From the NCBI GenBank assembly GCA_017546025.1, contig JAFYYS010000005.1, forward strand, positions 41,904 to 105,903: DNA of 64,000 bases, read 5' to 3'. The position numbers and the translations under genes are program-made. Source of the DNA: Lachnospiraceae bacterium. GTDB taxonomy: Bacteria > Bacillota > Clostridia > Lachnospirales > Lachnospiraceae. This document shows positions 1 to 8,129 of this stretch, in pieces; the stretch's first letter is position 1; each line of letters opens with the position of its first letter. The notes under the pieces were generated by a model. That model was not told the DNA's origin. It ran no database searches and saw only the letters and a program-made list of their open reading frames with translations.

Positions 1-1
1 C

Positions 2-394
2 TTCTGTGCAACCGACCGGGCGCACCGTGCGGCCGTCGAGAGCCAGCTCGCGACACTCGGCATCCACCGGAGCCAGCATATGATGCTGATGTATCTCTAT
101 CACTGTGAGAACACCCCGTCGCAGGCTGAGATGGCGAAGGCCTTCGGAATCAGTCCGGCAGCAGTGACGGGCACGATTCAGAAGCTGGAGAAGGCCGGTT
201 TCATTGAGCGGACGCTTAAGAACGGGCGCGAAAAGGAAATTACGGTTTCCGAAAGCGGACGAAAGATTGTGGAACGCACCAAGCGGATTTTCGGCGATTT
301 GGATGAAGCCATGTGTGCCGGAATCTCGGACGAAGAGCTGACTTCGTTCATGGAAGTGCTGCTCCGCATGCAGAATAATCTGAAGAGTATATAA
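2..394 (+). CDS. MarR-family transcriptional regulator (5' end cut by window edge)
   Basis: The frame is open from the left edge, so the true start lies outside the window; the first in-frame ATG here (80) is inside the DNA-binding domain. What is seen is a winged helix-turn-helix: a QAEMAKAFGISPAAVTGTI recognition region, then KLEKAGFIERT and a charged wing (KNGREKEI), then the long C-terminal dimerisation helix ending in MQNNLKSI. That order is typical of MarR proteins of about 145 residues, of which about 130 are visible. It sits 34 bases upstream of a two-gene ABC exporter, the usual place for a MarR repressor controlling a drug or metabolite efflux pump. A small hairpin (CCCGG TTTT CCGGG, 396-409) lies between them. 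The ligand is unknown. Confidence 0.85.
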   Translation, partial: FCATDRAHRAAVESQLATLGIHRSQHMMLMYLYHCENTPSQAEMAKAFGISPAAVTGTIQKLEKAGFIERTLKNGREKEITVSESGRKIVERTKRIFGDLDEAMCAGISDEELTSFMEVLLRMQNNLKSI

Positions 395-428
395 TCCCGG
401 TTTTCCGGGCGGAAAGGAAACTGACTAT

Positions 429-2198
429 ATGAAATGGTCGAAGTACATTAAGCCTTATCTGGCTTTCTTCATCCTCGGGCCGCTTTGCATGATTGTCGAG
501 GTTGTCGGCGAAGTCGTAATGCCGCGACTGTTGGCAGTCGTCATCAACGGCGCGAACAAGGGAACCCTGACTGTTCCCACAAGCCTCGGTGTCATGGGGC
601 TGATGATTCTGACCGCGCTTTTGATGATGGGCGGCGGAATCGGCGGTGCCTATTTCGCATCGAAGGCATCCGTTTACTTCGCGGCTGACCTCCGCGAAGA
701 CTGCTACAGAAGGATTCAGCAGTATTCCTTCGCCAACATTGACAAATTCTCCACGGGTTCCCTTGTAACCCGTCTGACGAACGACATCACGCAGGTGCAG
801 AACTTCATCGGCATGGTGCTTCGTATGGCCCTTCGTGCGCCGGGCATGATGATTGCCGCACTCGTGATGGCAATCCTTCTGAACCCGCCGTTGTCGGTCG
901 TATTTGCCGTCTCCATCCCGACGATGCTCCTCGCCGTTGGCGGAATCGTCTGGACCGGCTTCCCGCGTTTCGGTAAGGTGCAGAAGAAGGTCGACGGCCT
1001 GAACTCCGCGGTTCAGGAAAATGTGACGAATGTCCGCGTTGTAAAGAGCTTCGTACGTGAGGATTTCGAGAATGAAAAATTCCACGCAGCCAATAAGGAA
1101 CTGAAGCAGGCCGGCATCAATGCTTCGAAGGTCATGATCTTCATGTCGCCCGTCATGACGCTGTTCATGAACGGCACAATCATCGCCGTCATCCTGATCG
1201 GCGGACCGATGGTACTTGATACCCGCATGGAAATCGGTGATCTTTCGGCATTCCTTACTTACGTAGCGCAGATTCTGTCCTCCCTTGTCATGATCACGTT
1301 CCTGTTGATGTTCAGCTCCCGTGCGCTTGCTTCCGCAAGACGTATCCGCGAAGTCATGGACGAGAAGCTTGACCTGACCGACGTGGATGCAAAGCACAAG
1401 GATCTGGCCGTTAAGGAAGGCGCCATCACCTTTAAGAATGTGTCCTTCCGTTACTATAAGAACAGCGAAGAGAAGGTACTTAACAATATCAATCTGGAAA
1501 TCCCCGCCGGCGCAACGGTCGGCATCATCGGCTCCACGGGCTGCGGCAAGACGACGCTCGTTTCGATGATTCCGAGACTGTACGACTGCGATGAGGGCGA
1601 AGTCCTCGTGGACGGGGTAAATGTAAAGGATTACTCGCTTTATAATCTTCGTGAAGGCGTTTCGATGGTTCTGCAGAAGAACACCCTGTTCTCCGGAACC
1701 GTAGCCGAGAACCTTCGTTGGGGCGATGAGAACGTGAGTGACGAAGAGATGAAGCGCATGGCCGTTTATGCGCAGGCTGACAAATTCGTTTCCTCCTTCC
1801 GTGACGGCTACGACAGCCAGATCGAGCAGGGCGGCACAAACGTTTCCGGCGGCCAGAAGCAGAGGCTCTGTATCGCAAGAGCACTGCTTAAGAAGCCGAA
1901 GATCCTGATCCTTGATGACTCGACGAGTGCGGTTGATACCGCGACTGAGGCGCAGATCCGCCGGGCCTTCTCCAATAAGGGAACGGAAGATGAAATCATT
2001 CCGGATCCTTACACCGAGAACTTAAGGCGTGCGACGAAGCTGATCATCGCGCAGCGAATCAGCTCCGTGCAGGATGCCGATACCATTATCGTTATGGATG
2101 ACGGCGTGATCACCGGTATGGGAACGCATGACGAGCTCCTTAAGGATAATACCGAGTACCGCGAAATCTATGAATCTCAGACGGGAAAGGGGGCGTGA
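429..2198 (+). CDS. ABC exporter half-transporter (degenerate ATPase site subunit)
   Basis: A 589-residue half-transporter with six membrane helices in about residues 1-300 and an ATPase domain after about 330. Walker A is GSTGCGKTT (368-376), the signature is VSGGQ (472-476) and Walker B is ILILDD (492-497). The residue after the Walker B aspartate is Asp497 instead of the catalytic Glu, so this subunit should contribute the non-hydrolysing composite site. An insertion after the D-loop (about residues 509-525, SNKGTEDEIIPDPYTENL) is typical of this subunit in heterodimeric exporters. It is followed after 3 bases by a partner with an intact Glu, so the two should form a TM287/288- or BmrCD-like heterodimer. 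Substrate unknown; drug or peptide efflux is likely given the MarR gene upstream. Confidence 0.92.
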   Translation: MKWSKYIKPYLAFFILGPLCMIVEVVGEVVMPRLLAVVINGANKGTLTVPTSLGVMGLMILTALLMMGGGIGGAYFASKASVYFAADLREDCYRRIQQYSFANIDKFSTGSLVTRLTNDITQVQNFIGMVLRMALRAPGMMIAALVMAILLNPPLSVVFAVSIPTMLLAVGGIVWTGFPRFGKVQKKVDGLNSAVQENVTNVRVVKSFVREDFENEKFHAANKELKQAGINASKVMIFMSPVMTLFMNGTIIAVILIGGPMVLDTRMEIGDLSAFLTYVAQILSSLVMITFLLMFSSRALASARRIREVMDEKLDLTDVDAKHKDLAVKEGAITFKNVSFRYYKNSEEKVLNNINLEIPAGATVGIIGSTGCGKTTLVSMIPRLYDCDEGEVLVDGVNVKDYSLYNLREGVSMVLQKNTLFSGTVAENLRWGDENVSDEEMKRMAVYAQADKFVSSFRDGYDSQIEQGGTNVSGGQKQRLCIARALLKKPKILILDDSTSAVDTATEAQIRRAFSNKGTEDEIIPDPYTENLRRATKLIIAQRISSVQDADTIIVMDDGVITGMGTHDELLKDNTEYREIYESQTGKGA

Positions 2199-2201
2199 GT
2201 C

Positions 2202-4154
2202 ATGGCAAGATCATTAGAACAGCTGCAGCAGCAGTATAACAGCATCGCCAAAAAGAACGCCTTCAAGCAGCGCCCGCAGGGTGGTCCCAGAGGACGCGGC
2301 ATGGGCGGCGGAAAGCCGAAGAGCGCGAAGAAGACGATTGCAAGACTTCTGACTTACATGAGCGGCTTCCGGCTTCGCTTCACGATGGTTTTGTGCTGCA
2401 TGCTTCTGACGACGCTTACAAGCCTTGTCGGCGGCTACCTGCTTGCACCGATCATCAACAAGCTGACGCTTGCGGTGAAGCCCGAGCTCGCGGACGAACT
2501 GAAGGTTTCTCCTTTTGAGAAGATTACCGACGGCTGGATTAAGGCACTGAACAGCACGATTTTCCCGGGTGATACGAAGGTCATGACGTATGTTCTGACG
2601 GCACTGATCCTTCTCGGCAGCATTTACTGCATCGGCATCATCCTCACGTATACGCAGGCCCGCCTGATGCTTTCCATCTCTCAGGGCATGATTGAGCGGA
2701 TCCGTAATGACCTGTTCGAGAAGCTGCAAAGACTTCCCGTCCGGTTCTTCGATTCCCGCCAGACCGGTGAGATCATGTCCCGGTTTACAAACGATATCGA
2801 TAACATCGACGTCATGATCAACAACTCGCTTACACAGCTGATCAGCGGCGCCGTAACGCTTGTCGGCACATTTATCTTCATGATCACGACGAGCTGGATT
2901 CTGACGCTGATCACGGTCGTATTTATCCCGATCTTCCTGTTCGGCGGCGTTGCCATCGGTAAGCTGAGCCGTAAGTATTACGGCGCGCAGCAGAGCGCCC
3001 TCGGTGCCGTGAACGGTTACATCGAGGAGACGGTTACCGGTCAGAAGGTCGTCAAGGTATTCAACCACGAAGAGTGCTGCGTGGAGGAATTCTCCCTGCT
3101 GAACGACGACATGCGCGACAAGCAGTTCAAGGCACAGTTCTGGGGCGGCGTGACCGGACCGATCATGGGCAACACCTCTCAGATTTCCTACGCCGCAACG
3201 GTCGGCATCGGCGGCATCCTGATGATTGCCAAGAAGATCTCGACCGGCGGACTTACCGTATTTGCCGGATATTCGAGACAGTTCGCAATGCCGATTAACA
3301 TGCTCGCACAGCAGATGGCAACGATGTTCTCGGCACTTGCAGGCGCGGAGCGTGTATTCGAGGTCATGGACGAGGTTCCGGAAGCTCCGGATGCGCCTAC
3401 GGCAAATGCCATGCCTGACATGAAGGGTTACGTCATCATGGACCACGTAACGTTCGGCTACAACCCGGACAAGATTGTTCTGAAGGACATTAACCTGTAC
3501 GCGAAGCCCGGTCAGAAGATTGCATTCGTCGGATCGACCGGTGCCGGAAAGACAACGATCACGAACCTTCTGAACCGCTTCTACGATATCGAAGAAGGCG
3601 AGATCACGATTGACGGTGTCAATGTCAAGAACATCGAGCGTGACGTGCTTAGAAGAAACATCGCGATGGTGCTGCAGGATACGCACCTGTTCTCCGGAAC
3701 GGTTATGGAGAACATCCGTTACGGCCGTCTGGATGCGACCGATGAGGAAGTCATCGAGGCAGCGAAGACCGCCAGCGCGCACAGTTTCATCATGCGTCTG
3801 TCGGACGGTTACCAGACGAAGCTTGAGGGAGACGGCGCGAACCTGTCGCAGGGCCAGAGACAGCTTCTTAACATTGCAAGAGCAGCGCTTTCGAAGGCAC
3901 CGATCCTCGTACTCGACGAGGCAACCAGTTCCGTCGATACCCGTACCGAGCGTCACATTGAGCACGGTATGGACCGCCTGATGAAGAACCGTACAACATT
4001 TGTCATCGCACACCGCCTGTCGACGGTACGAAACGCAAATGCAATCATGGTTCTCGAACACGGCGAAATCATCGAACGGGGCGACCACGACGACCTGCTT
4101 GCGCAGAAGGGCCGTTACTACGAGCTCTATACGGGAGCTACCGAATTGGATTAA
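2202..4154 (+). CDS. ABC exporter half-transporter (catalytic subunit)
   Basis: A 650-residue half-transporter, partner of the gene just upstream. It starts with a basic cytosolic tail rich in Gly, Arg and Lys (about residues 20-45), then six membrane helices, with an extra loop of about 40 residues between the first two (90-125). The ATPase domain has Walker A GSTGAGKTT (444-452), signature LSQGQ (548-552) and Walker B ILVLDE (568-573), so the catalytic Glu573 is present. The GERVFEVMDE-like linker and coupling-helix regions match the MdlB/LmrA class. With the upstream subunit it forms one degenerate and one active nucleotide site. The long loop and basic tail are features of this subunit in many Clostridia. 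Confidence is high for family, none for substrate. Confidence 0.92.
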   Translation: MARSLEQLQQQYNSIAKKNAFKQRPQGGPRGRGMGGGKPKSAKKTIARLLTYMSGFRLRFTMVLCCMLLTTLTSLVGGYLLAPIINKLTLAVKPELADELKVSPFEKITDGWIKALNSTIFPGDTKVMTYVLTALILLGSIYCIGIILTYTQARLMLSISQGMIERIRNDLFEKLQRLPVRFFDSRQTGEIMSRFTNDIDNIDVMINNSLTQLISGAVTLVGTFIFMITTSWILTLITVVFIPIFLFGGVAIGKLSRKYYGAQQSALGAVNGYIEETVTGQKVVKVFNHEECCVEEFSLLNDDMRDKQFKAQFWGGVTGPIMGNTSQISYAATVGIGGILMIAKKISTGGLTVFAGYSRQFAMPINMLAQQMATMFSALAGAERVFEVMDEVPEAPDAPTANAMPDMKGYVIMDHVTFGYNPDKIVLKDINLYAKPGQKIAFVGSTGAGKTTITNLLNRFYDIEEGEITIDGVNVKNIERDVLRRNIAMVLQDTHLFSGTVMENIRYGRLDATDEEVIEAAKTASAHSFIMRLSDGYQTKLEGDGANLSQGQRQLLNIARAALSKAPILVLDEATSSVDTRTERHIEHGMDRLMKNRTTFVIAHRLSTVRNANAIMVLEHGEIIERGDHDDLLAQKGRYYELYTGATELD

Positions 4155-4176
4155 GCGTGATATTTTTCACGAAACA

Positions 4177-4268
4177 AAGAGCCGATGCTTTTCAAAGTAT
4201 CGGCTCTTGTGGTACAATGGCTGAAAGACCTGTTGGCCAGAGGGACGTCCGGCGCGAAGGGCGTCCCT
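4177..4268 (+). promoter_or_regulatory. Leader with two hairpins and a possible -10 ahead of the sugar-sensor operon
   Basis: Two inverted repeats lie between the exporter and the binding-protein gene. The first pairs AGAGCCGAT (4178-4186) with ATCGGCTCT (4199-4207) and may end exporter transcription although no good T-run follows. The second pairs AGGGACGTCC (4241-4250) with GGGCGTCCCT (4259-4268): ten pairs including one G-T, with an 8-base loop. Between them is TACAAT (4213-4218), a possible -10 with only a poor -35 (TTTTCA, 4189-4194). If that promoter is real, the second hairpin lies in the 5' untranslated region, 24 bases before the start codon. Confidence 0.4.
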
Positions 4269-4291
4269 CATTTTCAGTTACGGAGAGGGTT

Positions 4292-5266
4292 ATGAGGATT
4301 AGAAAACTACTGTGGATTTCGGTGCTTCTTGCAGCATTCCTGCTGACAGGCTGTAAGAAGGACAAGGAGGAGAACAACCAGACCGGGCTTGTTCTCGGGT
4401 TCAGCCAGATCGGAAGCGAAAGCGCCTGGCGAATCGGCAACACAAAGGACATCGAGGAGCAGGCGGAAGCGTTCGGCATCGGCCTCAGGCTTGAGAATGC
4501 CAATCAGAAGCAGGAGAATCAGATTGCGGCAATCAGACGGTTCATCGCATACCGTGTGGACGTCATCGCATTTTCCCCGGTCGTTGAGGAAGGCTGGGAC
4601 AATGTGCTCATGGAGGCCAAGGAGGCCGGCATTCCGATCATTTTAGTGGACCGTGACATCAATACCGACCAGGAAGGGCTCACGACATGCCTGATCGGCG
4701 CCGACTTTTATAAAGAAGGCGTGATGGCAGCAGAGTACCTGATCCGGAAGGCGGACCGTCTGGGGCTCACGCAGGTGAACATCGTGGAAATCACGGGCAC
4801 GGAGAACTCCACGCCGATGCGGCAGCGTCAGGCAGGCTTCATGGATACGATCGCGGGCGATGCCCGGATGTGCGTGCTTGAAAGCATCGACGGAGACTTT
4901 TTGAAGAGCCGCGGCGAAGAATGCATGCGGTATTATCTTGACAAATACGGGGATCGGATTGACGTCGTATTTTCCCATAACGACGAGATGACGATCGGCG
5001 CGATTCCCGAGATTGAGAAGGCTGGATTTGCCCCCGGAAAGGATATGATCATCATTTCGATTGACGGCGGGCAGGAAGCCATTAATGTGCTTAAAGAAGG
5101 CAAGATTAACTGCGTGGTCGAGTGCACGCCGAAGCTCGGTAAGGAACTGATGGAAACGGCGCTCAAGCTGAAGAAGGGCGAAAAGGTGGATCCGGTGATT
5201 CACCCTGTGGAGCAGGTGTTCAGCGATGAGATGAACGTGTCCGAAATCGGGCCGAGAGGCTACTAG
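4292..5266 (+). CDS. Sugar-binding lipoprotein, YtfQ-like, probable sensor input
   Basis: A 324-residue periplasmic-binding-protein-fold lipoprotein. The start is ATG at 4292 behind GGAGAGG; the upstream in-frame extension has no ribosome site and would bury the signal. The N-terminus is a lipoprotein signal (RIRKLLWISVLLAAFLLTGC, lipid on Cys21). The mature part begins LVLGFSQIGSESAWR and keeps the pattern of the galactofuranose-binding protein YtfQ: NQKQENQIAAIRRFI, VVEEGWDNVL, DRDI and SHNDEMTIGAI. The gene is 14 bases ahead of a sensor kinase gene and away from the permeases, which have their own binding protein. I therefore infer that it presents sugar to the kinase, as in other binding protein-kinase-regulator sets of Clostridia. 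Galactofuranose itself is only a guess from similarity. Confidence 0.85.
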   Translation: MRIRKLLWISVLLAAFLLTGCKKDKEENNQTGLVLGFSQIGSESAWRIGNTKDIEEQAEAFGIGLRLENANQKQENQIAAIRRFIAYRVDVIAFSPVVEEGWDNVLMEAKEAGIPIILVDRDINTDQEGLTTCLIGADFYKEGVMAAEYLIRKADRLGLTQVNIVEITGTENSTPMRQRQAGFMDTIAGDARMCVLESIDGDFLKSRGEECMRYYLDKYGDRIDVVFSHNDEMTIGAIPEIEKAGFAPGKDMIIISIDGGQEAINVLKEGKINCVVECTPKLGKELMETALKLKKGEKVDPVIHPVEQVFSDEMNVSEIGPRGY

Positions 5267-5279
5267 AGCGAGGAGAAGC

Positions 5280-6746
5280 ATGAACAAGCGCAGGAAAGAA
5301 AAAAGCATACTGGGGCAGATCAGCAATCTGAGCCACCGGCTTGTTCTTCTGCTGGTTGTCCCGATCATCATCAGCCTGGTTCTGATGCTTTTCTATGCCA
5401 CCAAATACCATAACGCCATCGAGCGCATGGAAACGGCGACCAAGCTGCAGACAATCGTGAGCGAGGAAATCCCGGAAAGCGCCTGGAACATCGTAAGCGG
5501 GCGGCAGACGATTCCGGAGAGCGGCATCTATGCCACCATTCATTCGGTCAACGAGTCCATCGATTCCATCACGGAAGCAGCCAGTGAAGAAAACAGCCTT
5601 TCCCTTGTCGTGGCAAGGCGGACCATGCAGACGCTTGAGAACTATGTGGACCGCATACGCGACAACGTCGAGGCGAAGGTACCGGTTGTCGAAAGCCAGG
5701 CGGTCATCGAAGAGGTGCGCGGCGTCGCAGCGCTGGTCGGCAGCATGCTCGATGAGTATATCACGATGGAAATCAATTCCACCGCGAAGCTGAGCCTAAG
5801 CCTTCGAATCGGCGTGCTGTTTTCGGCTGTTGCGGAGGTTTTGATCATCCTCTTCGCCCTGTGGGTTCGGAACCGGACGGTAAATGCGACGGCGTCGTCC
5901 GTTCGTCTGCCGATCGAAAGGCTTGAGGAAGCGGCGGCAAGCATTGCCGAGGGATCTCTTGATACAAGAATCGCGGACACCAATGTCACGGAGCTTCGGA
6001 ACCTGACGTTTCAGATCAATACGATGGCGGACCGTCTGCAGGATATGATGAGCAAAAGCAATCTGGATGCGAGACGTCTTCGAAAGGCCGAGCTTCGGAC
6101 GCTGCAGGCGCAGATCAACCCGCATTTTCTTTATAATACGCTCGACGCCATTGTCTGGAAGGCAGAGGCGGGCGAGAAGGACGAGGTCATTCAGCTGACA
6201 AGCGCGTTGAGTGACTTCTTCCGAATCAGCCTTTCCTCCGGCGCGGACTGGATTCCGATCAGCCAGGAGAAGAAGCATATCGAAGGTTACCTGAAGATTC
6301 AGCAGACGAGATACCGTGACATTCTGGATTACGAAATCGACATTCCGGATGAAATCGGCGACTTCTATGTCCTGAAACTGCTGCTGCAGCCGCTTGTTGA
6401 GAATTCCCTCTACCACGGAATCAAGACAAAGCGCGGCGGCGGAACGATTTCGGTGTGCGGAAGAAGGGAAGGCGATTTCCTCTCTTTCGTGGTAAAGGAC
6501 ACAGGTCTCGGCATGACGCCCGAGCAGCTTTCCGATTTGAAGGAGAGAATGCGAAAGGGACAGCCTTCCGTCAGCGAAGGCGGAGGCGGATTCGGTCTTG
6601 TCAACGTCAATATGCGTATCCGCTTATACTATAACCTGTCGGATGACCTTTCGATAGAAAGCGGGCCGGACGGCACGTCGGTAAGCTTCCGCGTACCGTT
6701 AAGAACCAGAGAGGAGATTAACGAAAATGAAAGTGTTTCTGGTTGA
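5280..6746 (+). CDS. Sensor histidine kinase, YesM/LytS type
   Basis: A 488-residue membrane kinase. One membrane helix lies at about 20-41 and another at about 176-196, enclosing an outside sensor of about 135 residues that is mostly helical. A HAMP-like linker follows (200-255), then the His_kinase domain with the phosphorylation site QINPHFLYNTLDA (His282) and an ATPase domain with the N-box LLLQPLVENSLYHGI and G-boxes DTGLGM and GGGGFGLVN. This PHFLYN motif defines the YesM class that pairs with AraC-type regulators. The next gene, overlapping by 20 bases, is exactly such a regulator. The binding lipoprotein upstream is the likely sensory partner. The start has GAGGAG seven bases away. 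Confidence 0.93.
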   Translation: MNKRRKEKSILGQISNLSHRLVLLLVVPIIISLVLMLFYATKYHNAIERMETATKLQTIVSEEIPESAWNIVSGRQTIPESGIYATIHSVNESIDSITEAASEENSLSLVVARRTMQTLENYVDRIRDNVEAKVPVVESQAVIEEVRGVAALVGSMLDEYITMEINSTAKLSLSLRIGVLFSAVAEVLIILFALWVRNRTVNATASSVRLPIERLEEAAASIAEGSLDTRIADTNVTELRNLTFQINTMADRLQDMMSKSNLDARRLRKAELRTLQAQINPHFLYNTLDAIVWKAEAGEKDEVIQLTSALSDFFRISLSSGADWIPISQEKKHIEGYLKIQQTRYRDILDYEIDIPDEIGDFYVLKLLLQPLVENSLYHGIKTKRGGGTISVCGRREGDFLSFVVKDTGLGMTPEQLSDLKERMRKGQPSVSEGGGGFGLVNVNMRIRLYYNLSDDLSIESGPDGTSVSFRVPLRTREEINENESVSG

Positions 6747-7980
6747 CGATGAAATCGTCGTCCGCGAAGGAATCCGCGAGTCCTTTCCCTGGGACGAAAC
6801 GCCGTATGTTCTGGTCGGCGAGGCGCCCGACGGGGAGATGGCGCTTCCGATGATCCGGGACACCAACCCCGACATTGTCATCACCGATATCCGGATGCCG
6901 TTCATGGACGGCATCGAGCTCTGCCGCATCATGCATGCGCAGATGCCATGGATTGGTATTATCGTGTTAAGCGGTTACGATGAATTCGAATATGCCCGTC
7001 AGTGCATTCAGTCTGGCGTGCGCGAATACATGCTAAAGCCCGTGAACGCGGGAGCTTTGAAGGAAGTTCTCGACAAAGTAAGCGCCCAGCTTAAGGCGGA
7101 AAGAAACACCCTTGAGCATGCGGCAAGCCTCCGCGCCCGCATGGAAGGCGGCGGAAAGCTTGTGAAGGAGAAGCTGGTTGGATCGCTTTTTAACAACGAA
7201 GCGAAGGAAGAGGACGCACCGGAGGTGCTCAGGCAGCTTTCCACGATGGGCGGCGCTGTTCCGGCACCGTTTTATACGGTAATTGACGCAGCATTTTCGC
7301 CGGTCAGCGAGGGACAGGCGGTTGCATCGGAGCTCTCGGACGGTACCGGCGGAGCAGTGCTTCCGTCCCCGGGACGCGTCGGAACGAGATTCCTGATTTC
7401 CGGGGAGAATCCGGAGGACCTGGAGGAGCGGGCGTACGCATTTGCCACGACGCTTGTGCGCGAGTTGGAGCATACGGGGGCTACGGAAATCCGGGCCGGA
7501 ATCGGCGAAATTGTCGGAAAGCCCGAAGAAATCTTCAAAAGCTTCAAGACCGCGAGACATATCCGGCATCTTTTGGTGGAACGGACGGATGAAAAGTCGA
7601 TCATCCTCGGCGCCCGCGAGATGGGAGAACCCACGGATGAAAAGACGCCTTCGGTCATCAGCGAAGCAAAGCTTTATATGTCGTTGCATTTTACAAATCC
7701 GAATCTTATGCTGCAGGATGTGGCGAAAGCGGTCAGCATGTCGGCAAGCCGTTTCTCGACGGTGTTCTCGCAGCAGACCGGACAGACCTTCACGGAGTAT
7801 CTGATCTACCTGAGGCTCAATAAGGCGAAAGAGCTCCTGAGAACGACGAGCGAACGGAGTTCGCAGATCTCCCGCGAGGCAGGGTACAACGATTCCCACT
7901 ATTTCAGTTATATTTTCAAGAAAAACACGGGGATGACCCCGTCAGAATACCGGGCACAGTATCAAAATCAACCGGAATGA
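6727..7980 (+). CDS. Response regulator with AraC-type DNA-binding domain, YesN type
   Basis: A 417-residue regulator. The receiver domain (about 1-125) has the acidic pair at Asp7-Asp8, the phospho-acceptor Asp54 in DIVITDIRMP, and the conserved Lys in EYMLKPVNAG. A middle linker of about 170 residues has no domain I can name. The C-terminal hundred residues form two helix-turn-helix units of the AraC/XylS type: LQDVAKAVSMSASRFSTVF and SSQISREAGYNDSHYFSYIF, followed by KKNTGMTPSEYR. It overlaps the kinase gene by 20 bases, so the two are translationally coupled. It probably activates the downstream sugar transporter genes. I could not pick out its binding site. Confidence 0.93.
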   Translation: MKVFLVDDEIVVREGIRESFPWDETPYVLVGEAPDGEMALPMIRDTNPDIVITDIRMPFMDGIELCRIMHAQMPWIGIIVLSGYDEFEYARQCIQSGVREYMLKPVNAGALKEVLDKVSAQLKAERNTLEHAASLRARMEGGGKLVKEKLVGSLFNNEAKEEDAPEVLRQLSTMGGAVPAPFYTVIDAAFSPVSEGQAVASELSDGTGGAVLPSPGRVGTRFLISGENPEDLEERAYAFATTLVRELEHTGATEIRAGIGEIVGKPEEIFKSFKTARHIRHLLVERTDEKSIILGAREMGEPTDEKTPSVISEAKLYMSLHFTNPNLMLQDVAKAVSMSASRFSTVFSQQTGQTFTEYLIYLRLNKAKELLRTTSERSSQISREAGYNDSHYFSYIFKKNTGMTPSEYRAQYQNQPE

Positions 7981-7991
7981 AATGATTCTTA

Positions 7992-8030
7992 ACCGCGTTT
8001 GGAAACCGCTTCCAAACGCGGTATTATTTT
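7992..8030 (+). terminator. Intrinsic terminator after the two-component genes
   Basis: ACCGCGTTTGGAA (7992-8004) pairs with TTCCAAACGCGGT (8010-8022) around a 5-base loop: thirteen uninterrupted pairs followed by ATTATTTT. It separates the sensor genes from the transporter genes, so the latter need their own promoter in the 100 bases that follow. I could not identify that promoter convincingly. Confidence 0.85.
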
Positions 8031-8129
8031 GAACTAAGTCAGGGGGAACGTTGATTTACTGCCGGCGGGCAATGCGCTATCCTTTATCTCGTAAAGGCCG
8101 ATGACGGCCCGAAAAGGAGGATCGCATAA

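Noticed and set aside
2214..4088. Long minus-strand open frame of over 600 codons opposite an exporter gene
   Set aside because: It is a shadow of the ABC exporter frame, rich in His, Arg, Val and Asp as expected for a reverse reading, and has no ribosome site or family match. The same applies to antisense frames opposite groEL (52535-53797), the aldolase (62632-63567) and the ligase (45893-47098).
7992..8022. Palindrome read as a LacI or CcpA-type operator
   Set aside because: The centre does not fit the cre consensus, and thirteen pairs followed by a T-rich run after a stop codon are better explained as a terminator.
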